DNA of 64,000 bases from Flavimobilis rhizosphaerae (GCF_014852685.1 NZ_JACZDF010000003.1:248001-312000), one strand, 5' to 3'. Positions 33,614 through 43,315 are shown, counted from the stretch's first letter. Notes: generated by a model from the sequence alone, not told the origin. Made by a program: numbers and translations.

Positions 33614-34041
33614 TCGCGCCGCAGCGGCGCGACGCACCATCCGTAGCCGAACACCCCGCACACGGCCGCGAGCGTCGCCGAGACGACGAGCGGCCACAGC
33701 AGATCCGCCCCCTGGACGGGCCCGGGCAGCAGCTCCCACACGAGCACCCACGCTCCCCCGCCGACGACCGCGCCGACGAGCCCGAGCACGGCGCGGTCCG
33801 CGGCGCTCACGGTCCCGGTCGACGCGCCCCGGCCCAGGAGGAACGGCGCCACGCCGGCTCCCACGACGGCGCCGACGAGGGTCCCGACGACGACGGCGAG
33901 CGGCAGGTGGTCGGGCTCGACGAGGAGCGTCCCGACGCATGCCGCGAGCGCGCCGACGACAGCGGTCGCGAGGACGGTGCGGACGACGACGCCGGTGCGG
34001 GCGGCGCGGGACGACGGGTCGCGAAGCTCAGGGGCGGTCAT
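33610..34041 (-). CDS. hypothetical four-helix membrane protein
   Basis: 143 aa, with about four hydrophobic segments (VVVRTVLATAVVGALAACVGTLL; LAVVVGTLVGAVVGAGVAPFLLG; VLGLVGAVVGGGAWVLVWELL; LLWPLVVSATLAAVCGVFGYG). The family is not recognised. The ATG at 34041 has GGAGG 8 nt upstream on the minus strand. The stop codon is at the very edge of a tandem repeat, so repeat expansion could alter the C-terminus. Confidence 0.65.
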   Translation of the reverse strand: MTAPELRDPSSRAARTGVVVRTVLATAVVGALAACVGTLLVEPDHLPLAVVVGTLVGAVVGAGVAPFLLGRGASTGTVSAADRAVLGLVGAVVGGGAWVLVWELLPGPVQGADLLWPLVVSATLAAVCGVFGYGWCVAPLRRD

Positions 34042-34075
34042 GGGCACATCCTCCCCCGTCACCGCTCCAGGAGAT

Positions 34076-34120
34076 GCCGATAGCCGATCCGTGCGCGTGG
34101 CGCGCACGGATCGGCTATCG
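34076..34120. repeat. 45-bp palindromic repeat, copy 1
   Basis: Identical to 36573-36617. Here the perfect stem extends to 24 bp (34074-34097 with 34101-34124, TGG loop). It lies between divergent genes, so it is not a simple terminator. Confidence 0.85.
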
Positions 34121-34194
34121 GCATACGCGCCGGTGCGGGGACGCTGCCCACCGGTAGGCTTCGCCTCAGATCAGACGACCCACCCGGAGGCGAC

Positions 34195-35154
34195 GTGCCC
34201 GACAGCCTGACCATCGCGGCGATCGTCCCGTGCCACGACGAGGAGGTCGCGATCGGCACGGTCGTCGACGACCTGCGCGCCGCCGTCCCCGGCATCGACG
34301 TCTACGTGTACGACAACTGCTCGACCGACCGCACCGCCGAGGTCGCGGCCGCGCACGGCGCGATCGTCCGCACCGAGCACGCGAAGGGCAAGGGCAACGT
34401 CGTGCGCCGCGCGTTCGCTGACATCGACGCGGACGTCTACCTCATGATCGACGGCGACGACACGTACGACGCGAGCGCGGCCCCCGAGATGATCCGGACG
34501 CTGCTCGAGGGCCCGTACGACCACGTGCTCGGGTGCCGGAGCGACGACCCGGAGGCATCCGCGCACCGCCCGGGCCACGCGCGCGGCAACGCCGCGTTCA
34601 ACATGGTCGTCGGCAAGCTCTTCGGCACGCCCGTCACCGACATGTTCTCGGGCTACCGCGTCTTCTCGCGCCGTTTCGTCAAGTCGTTCCCCGCGCTCTC
34701 TCGCGAGTTCGAGATCGAGACCGAGCTGACGATCCACTCGATGGCACTGCGCGTCCCGCAGCGCGAGGTTCCGGTCGGGTTCAAGGAGCGCCCCGAGGGT
34801 TCGGCGTCGAAGCTCCGGACGGTGCGCGACGGTCTGCGGATCTGCTGGGCGATCGCGCGCATGTTCGTCCACGAGCGGCCGTTCGCGGCGTACGGCGGGG
34901 TGGCTGCGCTCCTGCTCGTCGCGTCGCTCGTGCTCGGCCTCCCGGTCGTCTACGAGTTCACGCAGACCGGTCTCGTCGAGCGGTTCCCGACGGCGATCCT
35001 CGCGTCGAGCCTCGCGATCCTCGGCATGCTCGCCGGGAGTGTCGGGCTGCTCCTCACGGGTGTGCTGCGGCTCCGTCGGGAGTCGATGCGTCTCGCGTAC
35101 CTGCAGCTTCCCGCAGTGAGCGCGCGGGCCGGTGAGCCCCTGCCCATCCGATGA
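34195..35154 (+). CDS. family 2 glycosyltransferase with membrane anchor
   Basis: 319 aa. GT-A fold: IAAIVPCHDEE, YDNCSTDRT and the DxD-like MIDGDDTYD (about residues 83-90). A downstream region (MFSGYRVFSRRFVKSFP, EIETELTIHSM, EVPVGFKERPEGSASKL) matches DPMS/polyprenyl-phosphate sugar synthases. Two helices (about 220-245 and 258-290) anchor it. It likely builds polyprenyl-phosphate-linked sugar. GTG start; GGAGG 5 nt upstream. Its 3' end overlaps the convergent membrane gene by 101 bp. Confidence 0.86.
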   Translation: MPDSLTIAAIVPCHDEEVAIGTVVDDLRAAVPGIDVYVYDNCSTDRTAEVAAAHGAIVRTEHAKGKGNVVRRAFADIDADVYLMIDGDDTYDASAAPEMIRTLLEGPYDHVLGCRSDDPEASAHRPGHARGNAAFNMVVGKLFGTPVTDMFSGYRVFSRRFVKSFPALSREFEIETELTIHSMALRVPQREVPVGFKERPEGSASKLRTVRDGLRICWAIARMFVHERPFAAYGGVAALLLVASLVLGLPVVYEFTQTGLVERFPTAILASSLAILGMLAGSVGLLLTGVLRLRRESMRLAYLQLPAVSARAGEPLPIR

Positions 35155-36481
35155 CGAGGGCCGCGACGCAGATCGCGGTCGCCGCGCCGAGGCTGCGGTG
35201 CGTGAAGAACGCGTGGATCTGGCTGTGGTTGCGGAGGAACTCGTACCAGACGACGACGAGCAGCGCAGGAGCTGCGAGGGCCGCGACGGCTGGCCACCCG
35301 CCGCGGGCGGTCACGCCTGCGACGACGGTCGTGCGACGACGCCAGACGACGACGGCGAGGGCGAGGACGATGACGACGGCAGCCCACAGGCCCACGGTCA
35401 TCGCCCAGTAGCCGAGGTTCTTGCCCAGCGAGCTGAGCGGAACGGTACTGAGCTCGACCGGCTTACCCGTGAACGTCGTGTCGCCGTCGATCCGGAACCG
35501 GGCGGTCGTCAGCACGTCGTCGACGACGCCCCGCACGCCGACGTAGGCGGTCGCGTACACCCAGCGCAGGGCCCACGAGACTCCGTAGCCGGCACCCCAC
35601 ACGACGGCGCCGGCGCTGGCGGCGAGCAGCACGGGGCGCGCGGGCCGCGTCGTGCGGGGGCCGGCGGCCCACGTCGACCAGGCCCGGAGCGCGACGGCGA
35701 ACACCGTGAGCGCCCACGACGTGCCGGGGACGGTGAGGAGGTCGACGAACACGAACGCGGACGCTGCCACGGCGGCGGCGGGCAGCACCCAGCGGCGCGG
35801 GACGAGCAGGACGAGGGCAGCACCAGCGAGGGCGACGGTCTCGGAGACGGCCATCGTGTAGGCGAGCGGCGTCGTCATGACGTTCGAGGTGAGGACGTAC
35901 GTGCCGACGAGCGCGACCGCGGCCGGCGTCCCGGCGCGTCGCCGCGTGCCGTGCGCGAGGAGCGCGAGGGCGCCCACGAGGAGAATCGCGCTGCCGGCCT
36001 GAGCGGCGCGGATGCCGCCGAGGGCGAGGAGGGGGCGCGAGACGATCGAGTAGCCGGACCAGTAGCGGATGTATCCGAAGGCGTCGCCGCGGTCGGGGTG
36101 GGCGAAGGGTCCGCCGTCGGCGAGCCGGCCGAAATATCCGGGCAGCTCGGAGCAGTCGCCGGGCCCGCGCGGCACCATCGTCACCTTCTCGGGCAGGGGC
36201 ATGCTCGACGTCGTCGGCAGGACGCCGCTCGTCGTGCTGAGGCACTGGGTGTATCCGTCGAGCCGGCCCCCGAGCGGGTTGTCGGGGTAGGTGTCGGCGA
36301 GTCGTCCGGCGGCGAGGTCGGCCGTGACGTGGCGGATGATCGGTGCGTCGGGCACCGCGTACGTGGCGGCGAAGAGGCTGACGAGCACGACGTGCGCGAC
36401 GATGATCGCCAGGAGCGTGCGCGCGCTGGTCCCCGCGAGCTTTCGCCACGGGATCGTCCGGCGGGATCCGGCGCTGGTCAC
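35054..36481 (-). CDS. polytopic membrane protein, possible glycosyltransferase partner
   Basis: 475 aa with some ten hydrophobic segments and a long extracellular loop (about 45-125) containing three Cys (CLSTTSG, GDCSELPGY). The overall layout resembles GT-C-type mannosyl/arabinosyl transferases that use polyprenyl-phosphate sugars, but no diagnostic motif was found, so the function is open. It is convergent with the GT2 gene and overlaps its 3' end by 101 bp; both are flanked by the 45-bp palindromes. Confidence 0.65.
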   Translation of the reverse strand: MTSAGSRRTIPWRKLAGTSARTLLAIIVAHVVLVSLFAATYAVPDAPIIRHVTADLAAGRLADTYPDNPLGGRLDGYTQCLSTTSGVLPTTSSMPLPEKVTMVPRGPGDCSELPGYFGRLADGGPFAHPDRGDAFGYIRYWSGYSIVSRPLLALGGIRAAQAGSAILLVGALALLAHGTRRRAGTPAAVALVGTYVLTSNVMTTPLAYTMAVSETVALAGAALVLLVPRRWVLPAAAVAASAFVFVDLLTVPGTSWALTVFAVALRAWSTWAAGPRTTRPARPVLLAASAGAVVWGAGYGVSWALRWVYATAYVGVRGVVDDVLTTARFRIDGDTTFTGKPVELSTVPLSSLGKNLGYWAMTVGLWAAVVIVLALAVVVWRRRTTVVAGVTARGGWPAVAALAAPALLVVVWYEFLRNHSQIHAFFTHRSLGAATAICVAALVIGWAGAHRPARSLREAAGTRDASTPDGAAAHP

Positions 36482-36572
36482 GGGGCGGCTCCTCGCCGGT
36501 GATCGTCGTGCGGGACGGCCGGGAATCGCCCAGGCCGCGACAGATCATACCGGCTCGGACACGCCGGGAGCA

Positions 36573-36617
36573 GCCGATAGCCGATCCGTGCGCGTGGCGC
36601 GCACGGATCGGCTATCG
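36573..36617. repeat. 45-bp palindromic repeat, copy 2
   Basis: Identical to 34076-34120; perfect 20-bp stem (36575-36594 with 36598-36617). It lies 13 bp past the dcu stop codon and can terminate that operon. Confidence 0.85.
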
Positions 36618-36629
36618 AGCCACGTCAGG

Positions 36630-37955
36630 TCAGATCGCGAGCACCCCGAATCCGTAGCCGAGCGCCACCGCAATCGCGATGTTGATGAGCCCGGGCACGA
36701 GGAACGGGTGGTTGAAGATCGCCTTGCCGATCTGCGTCGACCCGGTGTCATCCATCTCGACGGCCGCGAGCAGCGTCGGGTACGTCGGGAGGATGAACAG
36801 CGCGGACACGGCCGGGAAGGCCGCGACCATGCCGATCGGCGAGACCCCCGCGACGACGGCGAGCGGCATGAGCGCCTTCGACGTCGCGGCCTGCGAGTAC
36901 AGGAGCGCGGCGGCGAACACGAGGATGACCGCGAGCAGCCACGTGTTGTCGCGCAGGAGATCGCCCGACGCGGTGAGGATCGCTTCCTCGTGCGCCTTGA
37001 CGAACGTCGTGCCGAGCCACGCGACACCGAGCACGCAGATCGCGGCCGACATGCCCGACTTGAACGTCGACGCCCCGAGGATCTCGGAGGTCTGCACCTT
37101 GCAGAGGATGACGATGATCGCTGCGACGCCGAGCATGATCGAGATGATCGCGGCGTCGCGGCCCATGACGGGCTCCTCGACGAGGCCGACCTTGTCGCTG
37201 ATGATCGTCGCGTACGTCATGACGGTGAGCAGGCCGAGGCAGAAGATGAGCACCGAGAGGCGCGCGCCCTTCGTGATCTCGCGCTCCGTGCGGCCCGTCG
37301 GCGGTGCGACCGTCCCGGCCTCGAGGCGACGCTGGTACTCGGGCAGCGTCGAGAGCTTCGACGTGCCGCGCACCTTGTCGATCCCCATCATGATCGCGGC
37401 GGTCGCCATGCACGCGAAGAACGTCGACGGGATCGCGACCATGAGGAGCGTGATGTAGTCGACGCCCGTGCCGGCTTCCTCGAGCATGCCCGAGAAGAAC
37501 ACGACGGCTGCCGAGATGGGCGACGCCGTGATGGCGATCTGCGACGCGACGACGGCGATCGACAGCGGCCTCGCAGGCCGGATGTCGTTCTCCTTCGCGA
37601 CCTCGGTGATGACGGGCATCGTCGAGAACGCAGTGTGGCCGGTGCCTGCCATGATCGTCATGAGGTACGTGATGACGGGCGCGAGGAAGTTGAGGTATTT
37701 CGGGTTCTTCCGCAGCGCTTTGTCGGCGAGGTCGACAAGGTAGTCCATGCCGCCCGCCACCTGCATCGCCGCGATGGCCGCGATGACGGACATGATGATC
37801 GAGACGACGTCGAGCGGCATGTTGCCGGGCGTGACGCCGAGCAGCGCGAGGACGAGGACACCGAGGCCACCGGCGAAGCCGATGCCGATGCCGCCGAGGC
37901 GCGCGCCGAGGAAGATCGCGGCGAGGACGACCAGGAACTGCAGTGCCATCATCAT
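36630..37955 (-). CDS. anaerobic C4-dicarboxylate transporter (DcuA/DcuB)
   Basis: 441 aa, about ten helices. Dcu hallmarks are [59 protein letters not shown] and a Pro-rich [13 protein letters not shown] near the end. Dcu carriers exchange aspartate or fumarate for succinate during fumarate respiration. Its start overlaps aspA by 4 bp (ATGA), so aspA-dcu are translationally coupled: imported aspartate is deaminated to fumarate. A palindrome terminator follows. Confidence 0.92.
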   Translation of the reverse strand: MMMALQFLVVLAAIFLGARLGGIGIGFAGGLGVLVLALLGVTPGNMPLDVVSIIMSVIAAIAAMQVAGGMDYLVDLADKALRKNPKYLNFLAPVITYLMTIMAGTGHTAFSTMPVITEVAKENDIRPARPLSIAVVASQIAITASPISAAVVFFSGMLEEAGTGVDYITLLMVAIPSTFFACMATAAIMMGIDKVRGTSKLSTLPEYQRRLEAGTVAPPTGRTEREITKGARLSVLIFCLGLLTVMTYATIISDKVGLVEEPVMGRDAAIISIMLGVAAIIVILCKVQTSEILGASTFKSGMSAAICVLGVAWLGTTFVKAHEEAILTASGDLLRDNTWLLAVILVFAAALLYSQAATSKALMPLAVVAGVSPIGMVAAFPAVSALFILPTYPTLLAAVEMDDTGSTQIGKAIFNHPFLVPGLINIAIAVALGYGFGVLAI

Positions 37956-39406
37956 CGTGCGTCCACCTGCCTCGTCACGTCGTCGGGGGTGTAGAGGTGA
38001 CCGCTGTACTGCGGTCGCATGAGGTTCTCGGGCGAGAGGATCTCGTCGAGCGTCGCCTCATCGAGGAGGCCCATCTCGAGGACGACCTCCCGCACCGAAC
38101 GGCCGGTCCGCGCGCACTCCTTGCCGACGAGGTCACCGTTGTGGTGGCCGATGACGGGGTTGAGGTACGTGACGATGCCGATCGACCCCATGACGTAGGC
38201 GAGGCAGACCTCCTTGTTCGCGGTGATGCCGTCGATGCACTTCTCGCGCAGCGAGCGGGCGGCGTTGCGCAGGAGCGACACGGACTCGAAGACGCACTGG
38301 GCGATGACGGGCTCCATGACGTTGAGCTGGAGCTGTCCGGCCTCGGCCGCCATGGTGAGGGTGACGTCGTTGCCGACGACCTTGAAGCACACCTGGTTGA
38401 CGACCTCGGGCAGGACGGGGTTGACCTTCGCGGGCATGATCGACGAGCCGGCCTGGAGCTCGGGCAGGTTGATCTCGCCGAGCCCTGCGCGCGGGCCGGA
38501 GGACAGCAGTCGCAGGTCGTTGCAGATCATGCCGAGCTTGGCGGCGACGCGCTTGAGTCCCGCGTGCACGGCGACGTACGCGCCGGTGTCGCTCGTCGCC
38601 TCGATGAGGTTCTCGGCGGAGACGACGGGCAGGCCGGTGACCTCGGCGAGCCGGGCGACGGCACGCTCGGGGTAGCCGAGGGGCGTGTTGATGCCGGTAC
38701 CGATCGCGGTGGCCCCGAGGTTGACTTCGAGCAGCAGCTCGATCTGGCGTGCGAGGTAGCGGATCTCCTCGCGCATGAGGAGCCCGAACGCGCCGAACTC
38801 CTGGCCGAGGGTCATGGGGACGGCGTCCTGCAGCTGGGTGCGGCCCATCTTGAGGACGTCCGCGAACTCGGTGCCCTTCGCGTCGAACGCCTCGGCGAGG
38901 CGTCCGAGCTCGGCCATGAGATCTTCGACGACGGCGTGGACGGCGAGCCGGAAGCCCGTCGGGTACGCGTCGTTCGTCGACTGGCACTGGTTGACGTGGT
39001 CGTTGGGGTTGATGACGTCGTACGTGCCCTTGGGGAGTCCTCGGAGCTCGAGGGCGAGGTTCGCGACGACCTCGTTGGTGTTCATGTTGACGCTCGTTCC
39101 CGCGCCGCCCTGGAAGACGTCGATGGGGAACTGGTCCATGCACCTGCCCTCGTCGAGGATCGCGTCGCACGCGGCGACGATCGAGTCCGCGACGTCGGCG
39201 GGCAGGGTGTACATGTCCTTGTTGGCGAGGGCCGAGGCCTTCTTCACCTGGACCATGGCGCGCACGAACTCGGGGACGTCCCCGATGCGCGTGGTGCTGA
39301 TCGTGAAGTTCTCGACGGCCCGCTGGGTGTGGACGCCGTAGTAGGCGTCGGCGGGCACGTCCTTGGGTCCGAGGAGGTCGACCTCGGTGCGGTACTGCTC
39401 AGACAT
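37952..39406 (-). CDS. aspA: aspartate ammonia-lyase
   Basis: 484 aa, the usual length. It converts L-aspartate to fumarate and ammonia. The fumarase/aspartase superfamily signature [11 protein letters not shown] is present (about residues 319-329; its Ser is the catalytic base in the family), along with the [10 protein letters not shown] and [12 protein letters not shown] blocks. The ATG at 39406 has GGAG 6 nt upstream on the minus strand. A 107-bp gap separates it from sdhB, so it may have its own promoter or be read from the sdh operon. Confidence 0.95.
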   Translation of the reverse strand: MSEQYRTEVDLLGPKDVPADAYYGVHTQRAVENFTISTTRIGDVPEFVRAMVQVKKASALANKDMYTLPADVADSIVAACDAILDEGRCMDQFPIDVFQGGAGTSVNMNTNEVVANLALELRGLPKGTYDVINPNDHVNQCQSTNDAYPTGFRLAVHAVVEDLMAELGRLAEAFDAKGTEFADVLKMGRTQLQDAVPMTLGQEFGAFGLLMREEIRYLARQIELLLEVNLGATAIGTGINTPLGYPERAVARLAEVTGLPVVSAENLIEATSDTGAYVAVHAGLKRVAAKLGMICNDLRLLSSGPRAGLGEINLPELQAGSSIMPAKVNPVLPEVVNQVCFKVVGNDVTLTMAAEAGQLQLNVMEPVIAQCVFESVSLLRNAARSLREKCIDGITANKEVCLAYVMGSIGIVTYLNPVIGHHNGDLVGKECARTGRSVREVVLEMGLLDEATLDEILSPENLMRPQYSGHLYTPDDVTRQVDAR

Positions 39407-39513
39407 CTTTTTCTCCGTTTCGTCCGTACACAAGCGTCGGTGCTCGGCACGGGGCGAGGTCCGGCGACACTGCCGGATCGGCTGGGCGACGTCGTTGTCG
39501 CCCGGGAGAGGTG

Positions 39514-40263
39514 TCAGTCGTTCTTGCCCCGGAGCACCACCCTCATCCTCTCTCGGTTGACGGCCGCGATCGCGGCGAGCGGGATGCCGGCGGGGCACAC
39601 GTCGGCGCACTCGCCGAACGACGAGCACGGACCGAAGTCCTGCTCCATCTCGGCGATCATCGCGCGGGCACGCTTTCCGCGTTCCTCGCGTCCCCCGGGC
39701 AGGGAGGCGAGGTGCGTGAGCTTCGACCCGACGAAGAGGTGCGCGGCCCCGTTGGGGCACGCGGCGACGCAGGCGCCGCAGCCGATGCAGGCTGCGAAGT
39801 CGAGGGCCATCTCGGCGAGGGCGTGGTCGACGGGTGTCGTGTCGGCGTCGGGCGCGGTGCCCGCCTGGATCGCGACGTGGCCGCCGGCCTGGACGATGCG
39901 GTCGAGCGCGGAGCGGTCGACGACGAGGTCGCGGACGACGGGGTAGGCGCCCGAGCGCAGGGGCTCGATGCGGACCGTCTGGCCGTCCGTCCACGACGAG
40001 AGCCGCTGGTGGCACGACGGCGTGTTCGGCTGCGGGCCGTGGGGCCGGTCGTCGACGGTGACGCCGCACGCGCCGCAGATGCCCTCACGGCAGTCGGACT
40101 CGAAGGCGAAGGGTTCGCGCCCGTCCTCGACGAGGGACTCGTTGAGGCGGTCGAGGAGCTCGACGACGCTCATCTCGGGGGTGGCGTCGTCGACGACGTG
40201 CGTCTCGAAGCGGCCGGCGTCCGCGGGGTCGGTCTGTCGCCAGACCTCCAGGGTGAGCCTCAC
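39514..40263 (-). CDS. sdhB: succinate dehydrogenase/fumarate reductase iron-sulfur subunit
   Basis: 249 aa. Three Fe-S clusters are evident: [2Fe-2S] CREGICGAC plus a later Cys (about 58-88), [4Fe-4S] [12 protein letters not shown] (about 151-162), and [3Fe-4S] [12 protein letters not shown] (about 208-219). It links the flavoprotein to the cytochrome b subunit. The GTG start overlaps the sdhA stop by 4 bp (GTGA). With aspA and dcu downstream, fumarate reduction is the probable direction (inference). Confidence 0.93.
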   Translation of the reverse strand: MRLTLEVWRQTDPADAGRFETHVVDDATPEMSVVELLDRLNESLVEDGREPFAFESDCREGICGACGVTVDDRPHGPQPNTPSCHQRLSSWTDGQTVRIEPLRSGAYPVVRDLVVDRSALDRIVQAGGHVAIQAGTAPDADTTPVDHALAEMALDFAACIGCGACVAACPNGAAHLFVGSKLTHLASLPGGREERGKRARAMIAEMEQDFGPCSSFGECADVCPAGIPLAAIAAVNRERMRVVLRGKND

Positions 40264-42224
40264 TTGTAGTTCCTCCTCGTGAGCGGGACGGCGTCGAAGG
40301 TCAGGGGTTCGGCGTGGCGGACGAACCGTCCGTCGCCGGGGACGCCCCAGGCGGAGACGAACGCCCAGAGGTCGTCGTCGCGGAGCGCCTCGCCGTCGGC
40401 CTCGTGCTCGGCGCGGAAGTGAGCGCCGCACGACTCCTCGCGGTCGAGGGCGTCGATGCACATGAGCTCGGCGAGCTCGAGGTAGTCGGCGACGCGGCCG
40501 GCCTTCTCGAGCTCCTGGTTGAGGCGGTCCTCGTCGCCGAGGACGCGCAGCTCGGTCCAGAAGCGCTTGCTGAGGTCGCGGATCTTGCCGAGCGCGGTCC
40601 TGAGCGACTCCTGGGTGCGGACGACGCCGCAGCCTTCGTAGAGGATGTCGCCGAGCTCGCGGTGGAAGTACGTGGGGCCGTGCTCGCCCTGGATGGCGAG
40701 CAGCTTGGCGACGCGCGCCTCGGCGCGCTCGACGGCCTCGGTGACGGCGGGGGCGTCGTCGGGGAGGCGCTCGGTGCCGAGGAGCGGTGCGAGGTAGTTC
40801 GGCACGGAGTAGGGCAGCGTGAACCAGCCGTCGACGCATGCGGAGAGCAGCGAGTTCGCGCCGAGCCGGTTGGCGCCGTGGTAGCCCCAGCCGGCCTCGC
40901 CGCCGACGAAAAGCCCGGGGACGGACGTCATCTGGTCGTAGTCGGACCACAGGCCGCCCATGGTGAAGTGGGCGCCGGGCGCGATGCGCATGGGGGCGGT
41001 GTACGGGTCCTCGCCGGTCGCGTGGGTGTACATCTCGAAGAGGTTGCCGTAGCGCTCGGCGATCTTCTTCTTCCCGACGCGCTTGATGGCGTCGCGGAAG
41101 TCGAGGTAGACGGAGTTCTTCAGGGGGCCGACGCCGCGGCCGGCCTGGATCTGCTCGTGCGCGTTGCGGGAGGCGACGTCGCGCGGGGTGAGGTTGCCGA
41201 AGGCCGGGTACTTGCGCTCGAGGTAGTAGTCGCGCTCGTCCTCGGGGATGTCGCCGGGGGCGCGCGTGTCGTCGGCCTTGGCGGGCACCCAGATGCGGCC
41301 GTCGTTGCGGAGCGACTCGCTCATGAGGATGGTCTTGGACTGCCAGCGGCTCGAGACGGGCAGGGCGGTCGGGTGGAACTGGATGAAGCTCGGGCTCGCG
41401 AGGAGCGCGCCGCGCTGGACGGCTCGCCACGCTGCGGAGGCGTTGGAGTTCTTCGCGAGCGTCGAGAAGTAGAAGACGTTGCCGTAGCCGCCGGTCGCGA
41501 GGACGACGGCGTGCGCGGTGTGCGCGGTGATCTCTCCGGTGAGGAGGTTGCGCATGACGACGCCCTGGACGCGGCCGTCGTCGACGACGAGGTCGAGCAT
41601 CTCGTGGCGGGTGCGGAGGTTGACGGTGCCGGCGTCGACCTGGCGCAGGAGCGCCTGGGCGCTGGCGATCTGCAGCTGCTGGCCGGTCTGGCCGCGGGTG
41701 TAGTAGGTGCGGGAGACCTGGACGCCGCCGAAGGAGCGGGTGGCGAGCTGGCCGCCGTACTCGCGTGCGAAGGGTGCGCCGATCGCGGCGAGGTGGTCGA
41801 TGACGCGGACGGACTCCTCGCCGAGGCGGAAGGCGTCGGCCTCACGGCCGCGGAAGTCGCCGCCCTTGACGGTGTCGATGACGAAGCGGTCGACGGAGTC
41901 GTTGTCGACCTTGCGGGCGCGGGCGGCGTTGATGCCGCCCTGGGCGGCGACGGAGTGCGCGCGGCGCGGGGCGTCGTGGTACGTGAACGCGTGGACGTCG
42001 TAGCCGAGCTCGCCGAGCGCGGCGGCGGCTCCGGCGCCGGCGAGGCCGGTGCCGACGACGATGACGCGGAACTTGCGCCGGTTGGCGGGGTTGACGAGCT
42101 TGTAGCCGAGGCGGCGGCGCTCCCAGGCGGTGCGGGGGTCGCCGTCGGGAACCTGGCCGTCGAGGATGCTGCCGGTCTCGACGCCCTCGACGACGGCGTC
42201 GGGCGCGTGGAACTCGGTGGTCAC
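40260..42224 (-). CDS. sdhA: succinate dehydrogenase/fumarate reductase flavoprotein subunit
   Basis: 654 aa. FAD domain VIVVGTGLAGAGAAAALGELG (about 54-74), the covalent-FAD motif AHSVAAQGGINAA with its His (about 96), and the GGEAGWGYHGANRLGANSLLSAC region with active-site Arg. It converts succinate and fumarate. The GTG at 42224 overlaps the sdhC stop by 4 bp. Same B-type (Wolinella/Bacillus-like) three-subunit complex as its neighbours; no sdhD is present. Confidence 0.95.
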   Translation of the reverse strand: MTTEFHAPDAVVEGVETGSILDGQVPDGDPRTAWERRRLGYKLVNPANRRKFRVIVVGTGLAGAGAAAALGELGYDVHAFTYHDAPRRAHSVAAQGGINAARARKVDNDSVDRFVIDTVKGGDFRGREADAFRLGEESVRVIDHLAAIGAPFAREYGGQLATRSFGGVQVSRTYYTRGQTGQQLQIASAQALLRQVDAGTVNLRTRHEMLDLVVDDGRVQGVVMRNLLTGEITAHTAHAVVLATGGYGNVFYFSTLAKNSNASAAWRAVQRGALLASPSFIQFHPTALPVSSRWQSKTILMSESLRNDGRIWVPAKADDTRAPGDIPEDERDYYLERKYPAFGNLTPRDVASRNAHEQIQAGRGVGPLKNSVYLDFRDAIKRVGKKKIAERYGNLFEMYTHATGEDPYTAPMRIAPGAHFTMGGLWSDYDQMTSVPGLFVGGEAGWGYHGANRLGANSLLSACVDGWFTLPYSVPNYLAPLLGTERLPDDAPAVTEAVERAEARVAKLLAIQGEHGPTYFHRELGDILYEGCGVVRTQESLRTALGKIRDLSKRFWTELRVLGDEDRLNQELEKAGRVADYLELAELMCIDALDREESCGAHFRAEHEADGEALRDDDLWAFVSAWGVPGDGRFVRHAEPLTFDAVPLTRRNYK

Positions 42225-43030
42225 TTGACGACTCCTGTCAGCACGGCGATCGGGATGAGGATGTTGCCGAGGAGGATCGCGAGGGGGATCGCTCCGGCGA
42301 GGAAGAGGCCGACGGCGCGGGTGCGGCGCCCGGTCGCGCCGAGGTCCTGCACGACGGTCCACAGGCCGTGGGCGAGGTGCACGAAGAGGACGAGCAGCGC
42401 GAACATGTAGAACGCGGCCACGGGCCAGCGGGAGAAGCTCGCAACGACGTTCTCGTAGGCGTAGGCCTGGCCGTTCTCGATGTGCTGGTAGCCGCTGGGT
42501 GCGACGGCCTTGCCGAGGGTGAGGTCGAGCAGGTGGAAGATGATGAACGCGAGCAGGACGGTCCCGGTGACGAGCATGTTGCGGGCGGCGAAGGAGCGCA
42601 GGTTCGTCATGCCGCGGCGCTTGTGGGTGCCGCGTGACGCGCGGGCGCGGGAGGAGATCATCACGGCGGCGGCGATGTGCGCAACGAGGCACACGAGCAG
42701 CACGATCCGCATGATCCACAGGAGGCCTTCGTACGGCAGGAGCGGCTCGAACGCGGTGCGCAGCCAGTACGCATAGGTGTTGAGGTGCTCGGGGTCCATG
42801 AAGATCTTGAGGTTGCCGATCATGTGGACGAGCACGAAGAGCGCGAAGACCGTGCCGGTGACCGCCATGATGATCTTTAGCACCCAGGAGGGGACCTTGG
42901 GGGCGGGCCGGACGCGGGCGTCGCGGACGCGGCCTGTCGTGAGGGCTGCTGGCTCGGCTCCCGGGAGCGGTCGGCGCTCGGTGGGCGCGGGGGCGGGCTC
43001 GGCGTCCTTGACGTCCTGCGGATCGGCCAT
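42221..43030 (-). CDS. sdhC: succinate dehydrogenase/fumarate reductase cytochrome b subunit
   Basis: 269 aa: soluble Pro-rich N-terminus (1-45), then five helices of the B-type diheme cytochrome b: about 47-70 (with HMIGNL His), 100-125 (VAHIA His), 148-170 (IIFHLLDL His), 200-225 (LFVHLAHGLW, two His) and 240-262. These His are the probable heme ligands. AGGAGG precedes the ATG on the minus strand. First gene of the sdhC-sdhA-sdhB operon. Confidence 0.9.
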   Translation of the reverse strand: MADPQDVKDAEPAPAPTERRPLPGAEPAALTTGRVRDARVRPAPKVPSWVLKIIMAVTGTVFALFVLVHMIGNLKIFMDPEHLNTYAYWLRTAFEPLLPYEGLLWIMRIVLLVCLVAHIAAAVMISSRARASRGTHKRRGMTNLRSFAARNMLVTGTVLLAFIIFHLLDLTLGKAVAPSGYQHIENGQAYAYENVVASFSRWPVAAFYMFALLVLFVHLAHGLWTVVQDLGATGRRTRAVGLFLAGAIPLAILLGNILIPIAVLTGVVK

Positions 43031-43057
43031 CGGGTTCCTCCTGTGGTCTCTCTCACC

Positions 43058-43081
43058 AACCTAAGGAGCGCTTTCAGCGTT
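43058..43081 (-). promoter_or_regulatory. candidate promoter/operator of the sdhC operon
   Basis: Minus-strand TAGGTT (43063-43058) could be a -10 box. Immediately upstream, 43067-43081 is a short dyad (AACGCT/AGCGCT) resembling half of a LacI-family/cre-type site. No -35 was convincing. Confidence 0.3.
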
Positions 43082-43190
43082 CTCGTGGGACGCAAGGCCC
43101 GGGGTTTGCACGGCCGGGTCCGTGCCCGGCTGGGACCGCGCTCCCGACCCGCCCGTATCGACGGGTTGACAACCTGCGCCCACGCTCGTG

Positions 43191-43240
43191 GACGGATTGA
43201 CGGCTTTCCCCCATCGAACGGGGGAACCCATCAATCCGTC
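43191..43240. promoter_or_regulatory. two-layer hairpin upstream of sdhC
   Basis: GACGGATTGA (43191-43200) pairs with 43231-43240, enclosing a TTCCCC/GGGGAA stem (43206-43211, 43221-43226). It lies between the SPFH terminator and the sdh promoter; role unknown. Confidence 0.45.
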
Positions 43241-43266
43241 GGAACGCTGAGCGACGGATCGCAGAC

Positions 43267-43306
43267 GACGAGGCCGCCCGCACCCGAGGGTGCGGGCGGC
43301 CTCGTC
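43267..43306 (-). terminator. hairpin terminator of the SPFH gene
   Basis: A perfect 19-bp stem (43267-43285 with 43288-43306) begins 10 bp after the stop of the leftward SPFH gene. Confidence 0.75.
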
Positions 43307-43315
43307 CGTCGGGCG

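Noticed and set aside
33420-33640. Tandem units at 33.5 kb as a CRISPR array
   Set aside because: Units are directly adjacent with no spacers and no cas gene is present.
36573-36617. 45-bp palindromes as insertion-sequence ends
   Set aside because: No transposase gene and no target-site duplication between the copies.
37952-40069. AspA as an extended 705-aa protein
   Set aside because: The upstream 221 codons are Arg/Pro-rich and antisense-like; GGAG and the [10 protein letters not shown] start at 39406 give the normal 484 aa.
40260-42719. SdhA starting at 42719
   Set aside because: It would overlap sdhC by 500 bp; GTG at 42224 gives a 4-bp overlap and the normal family length.
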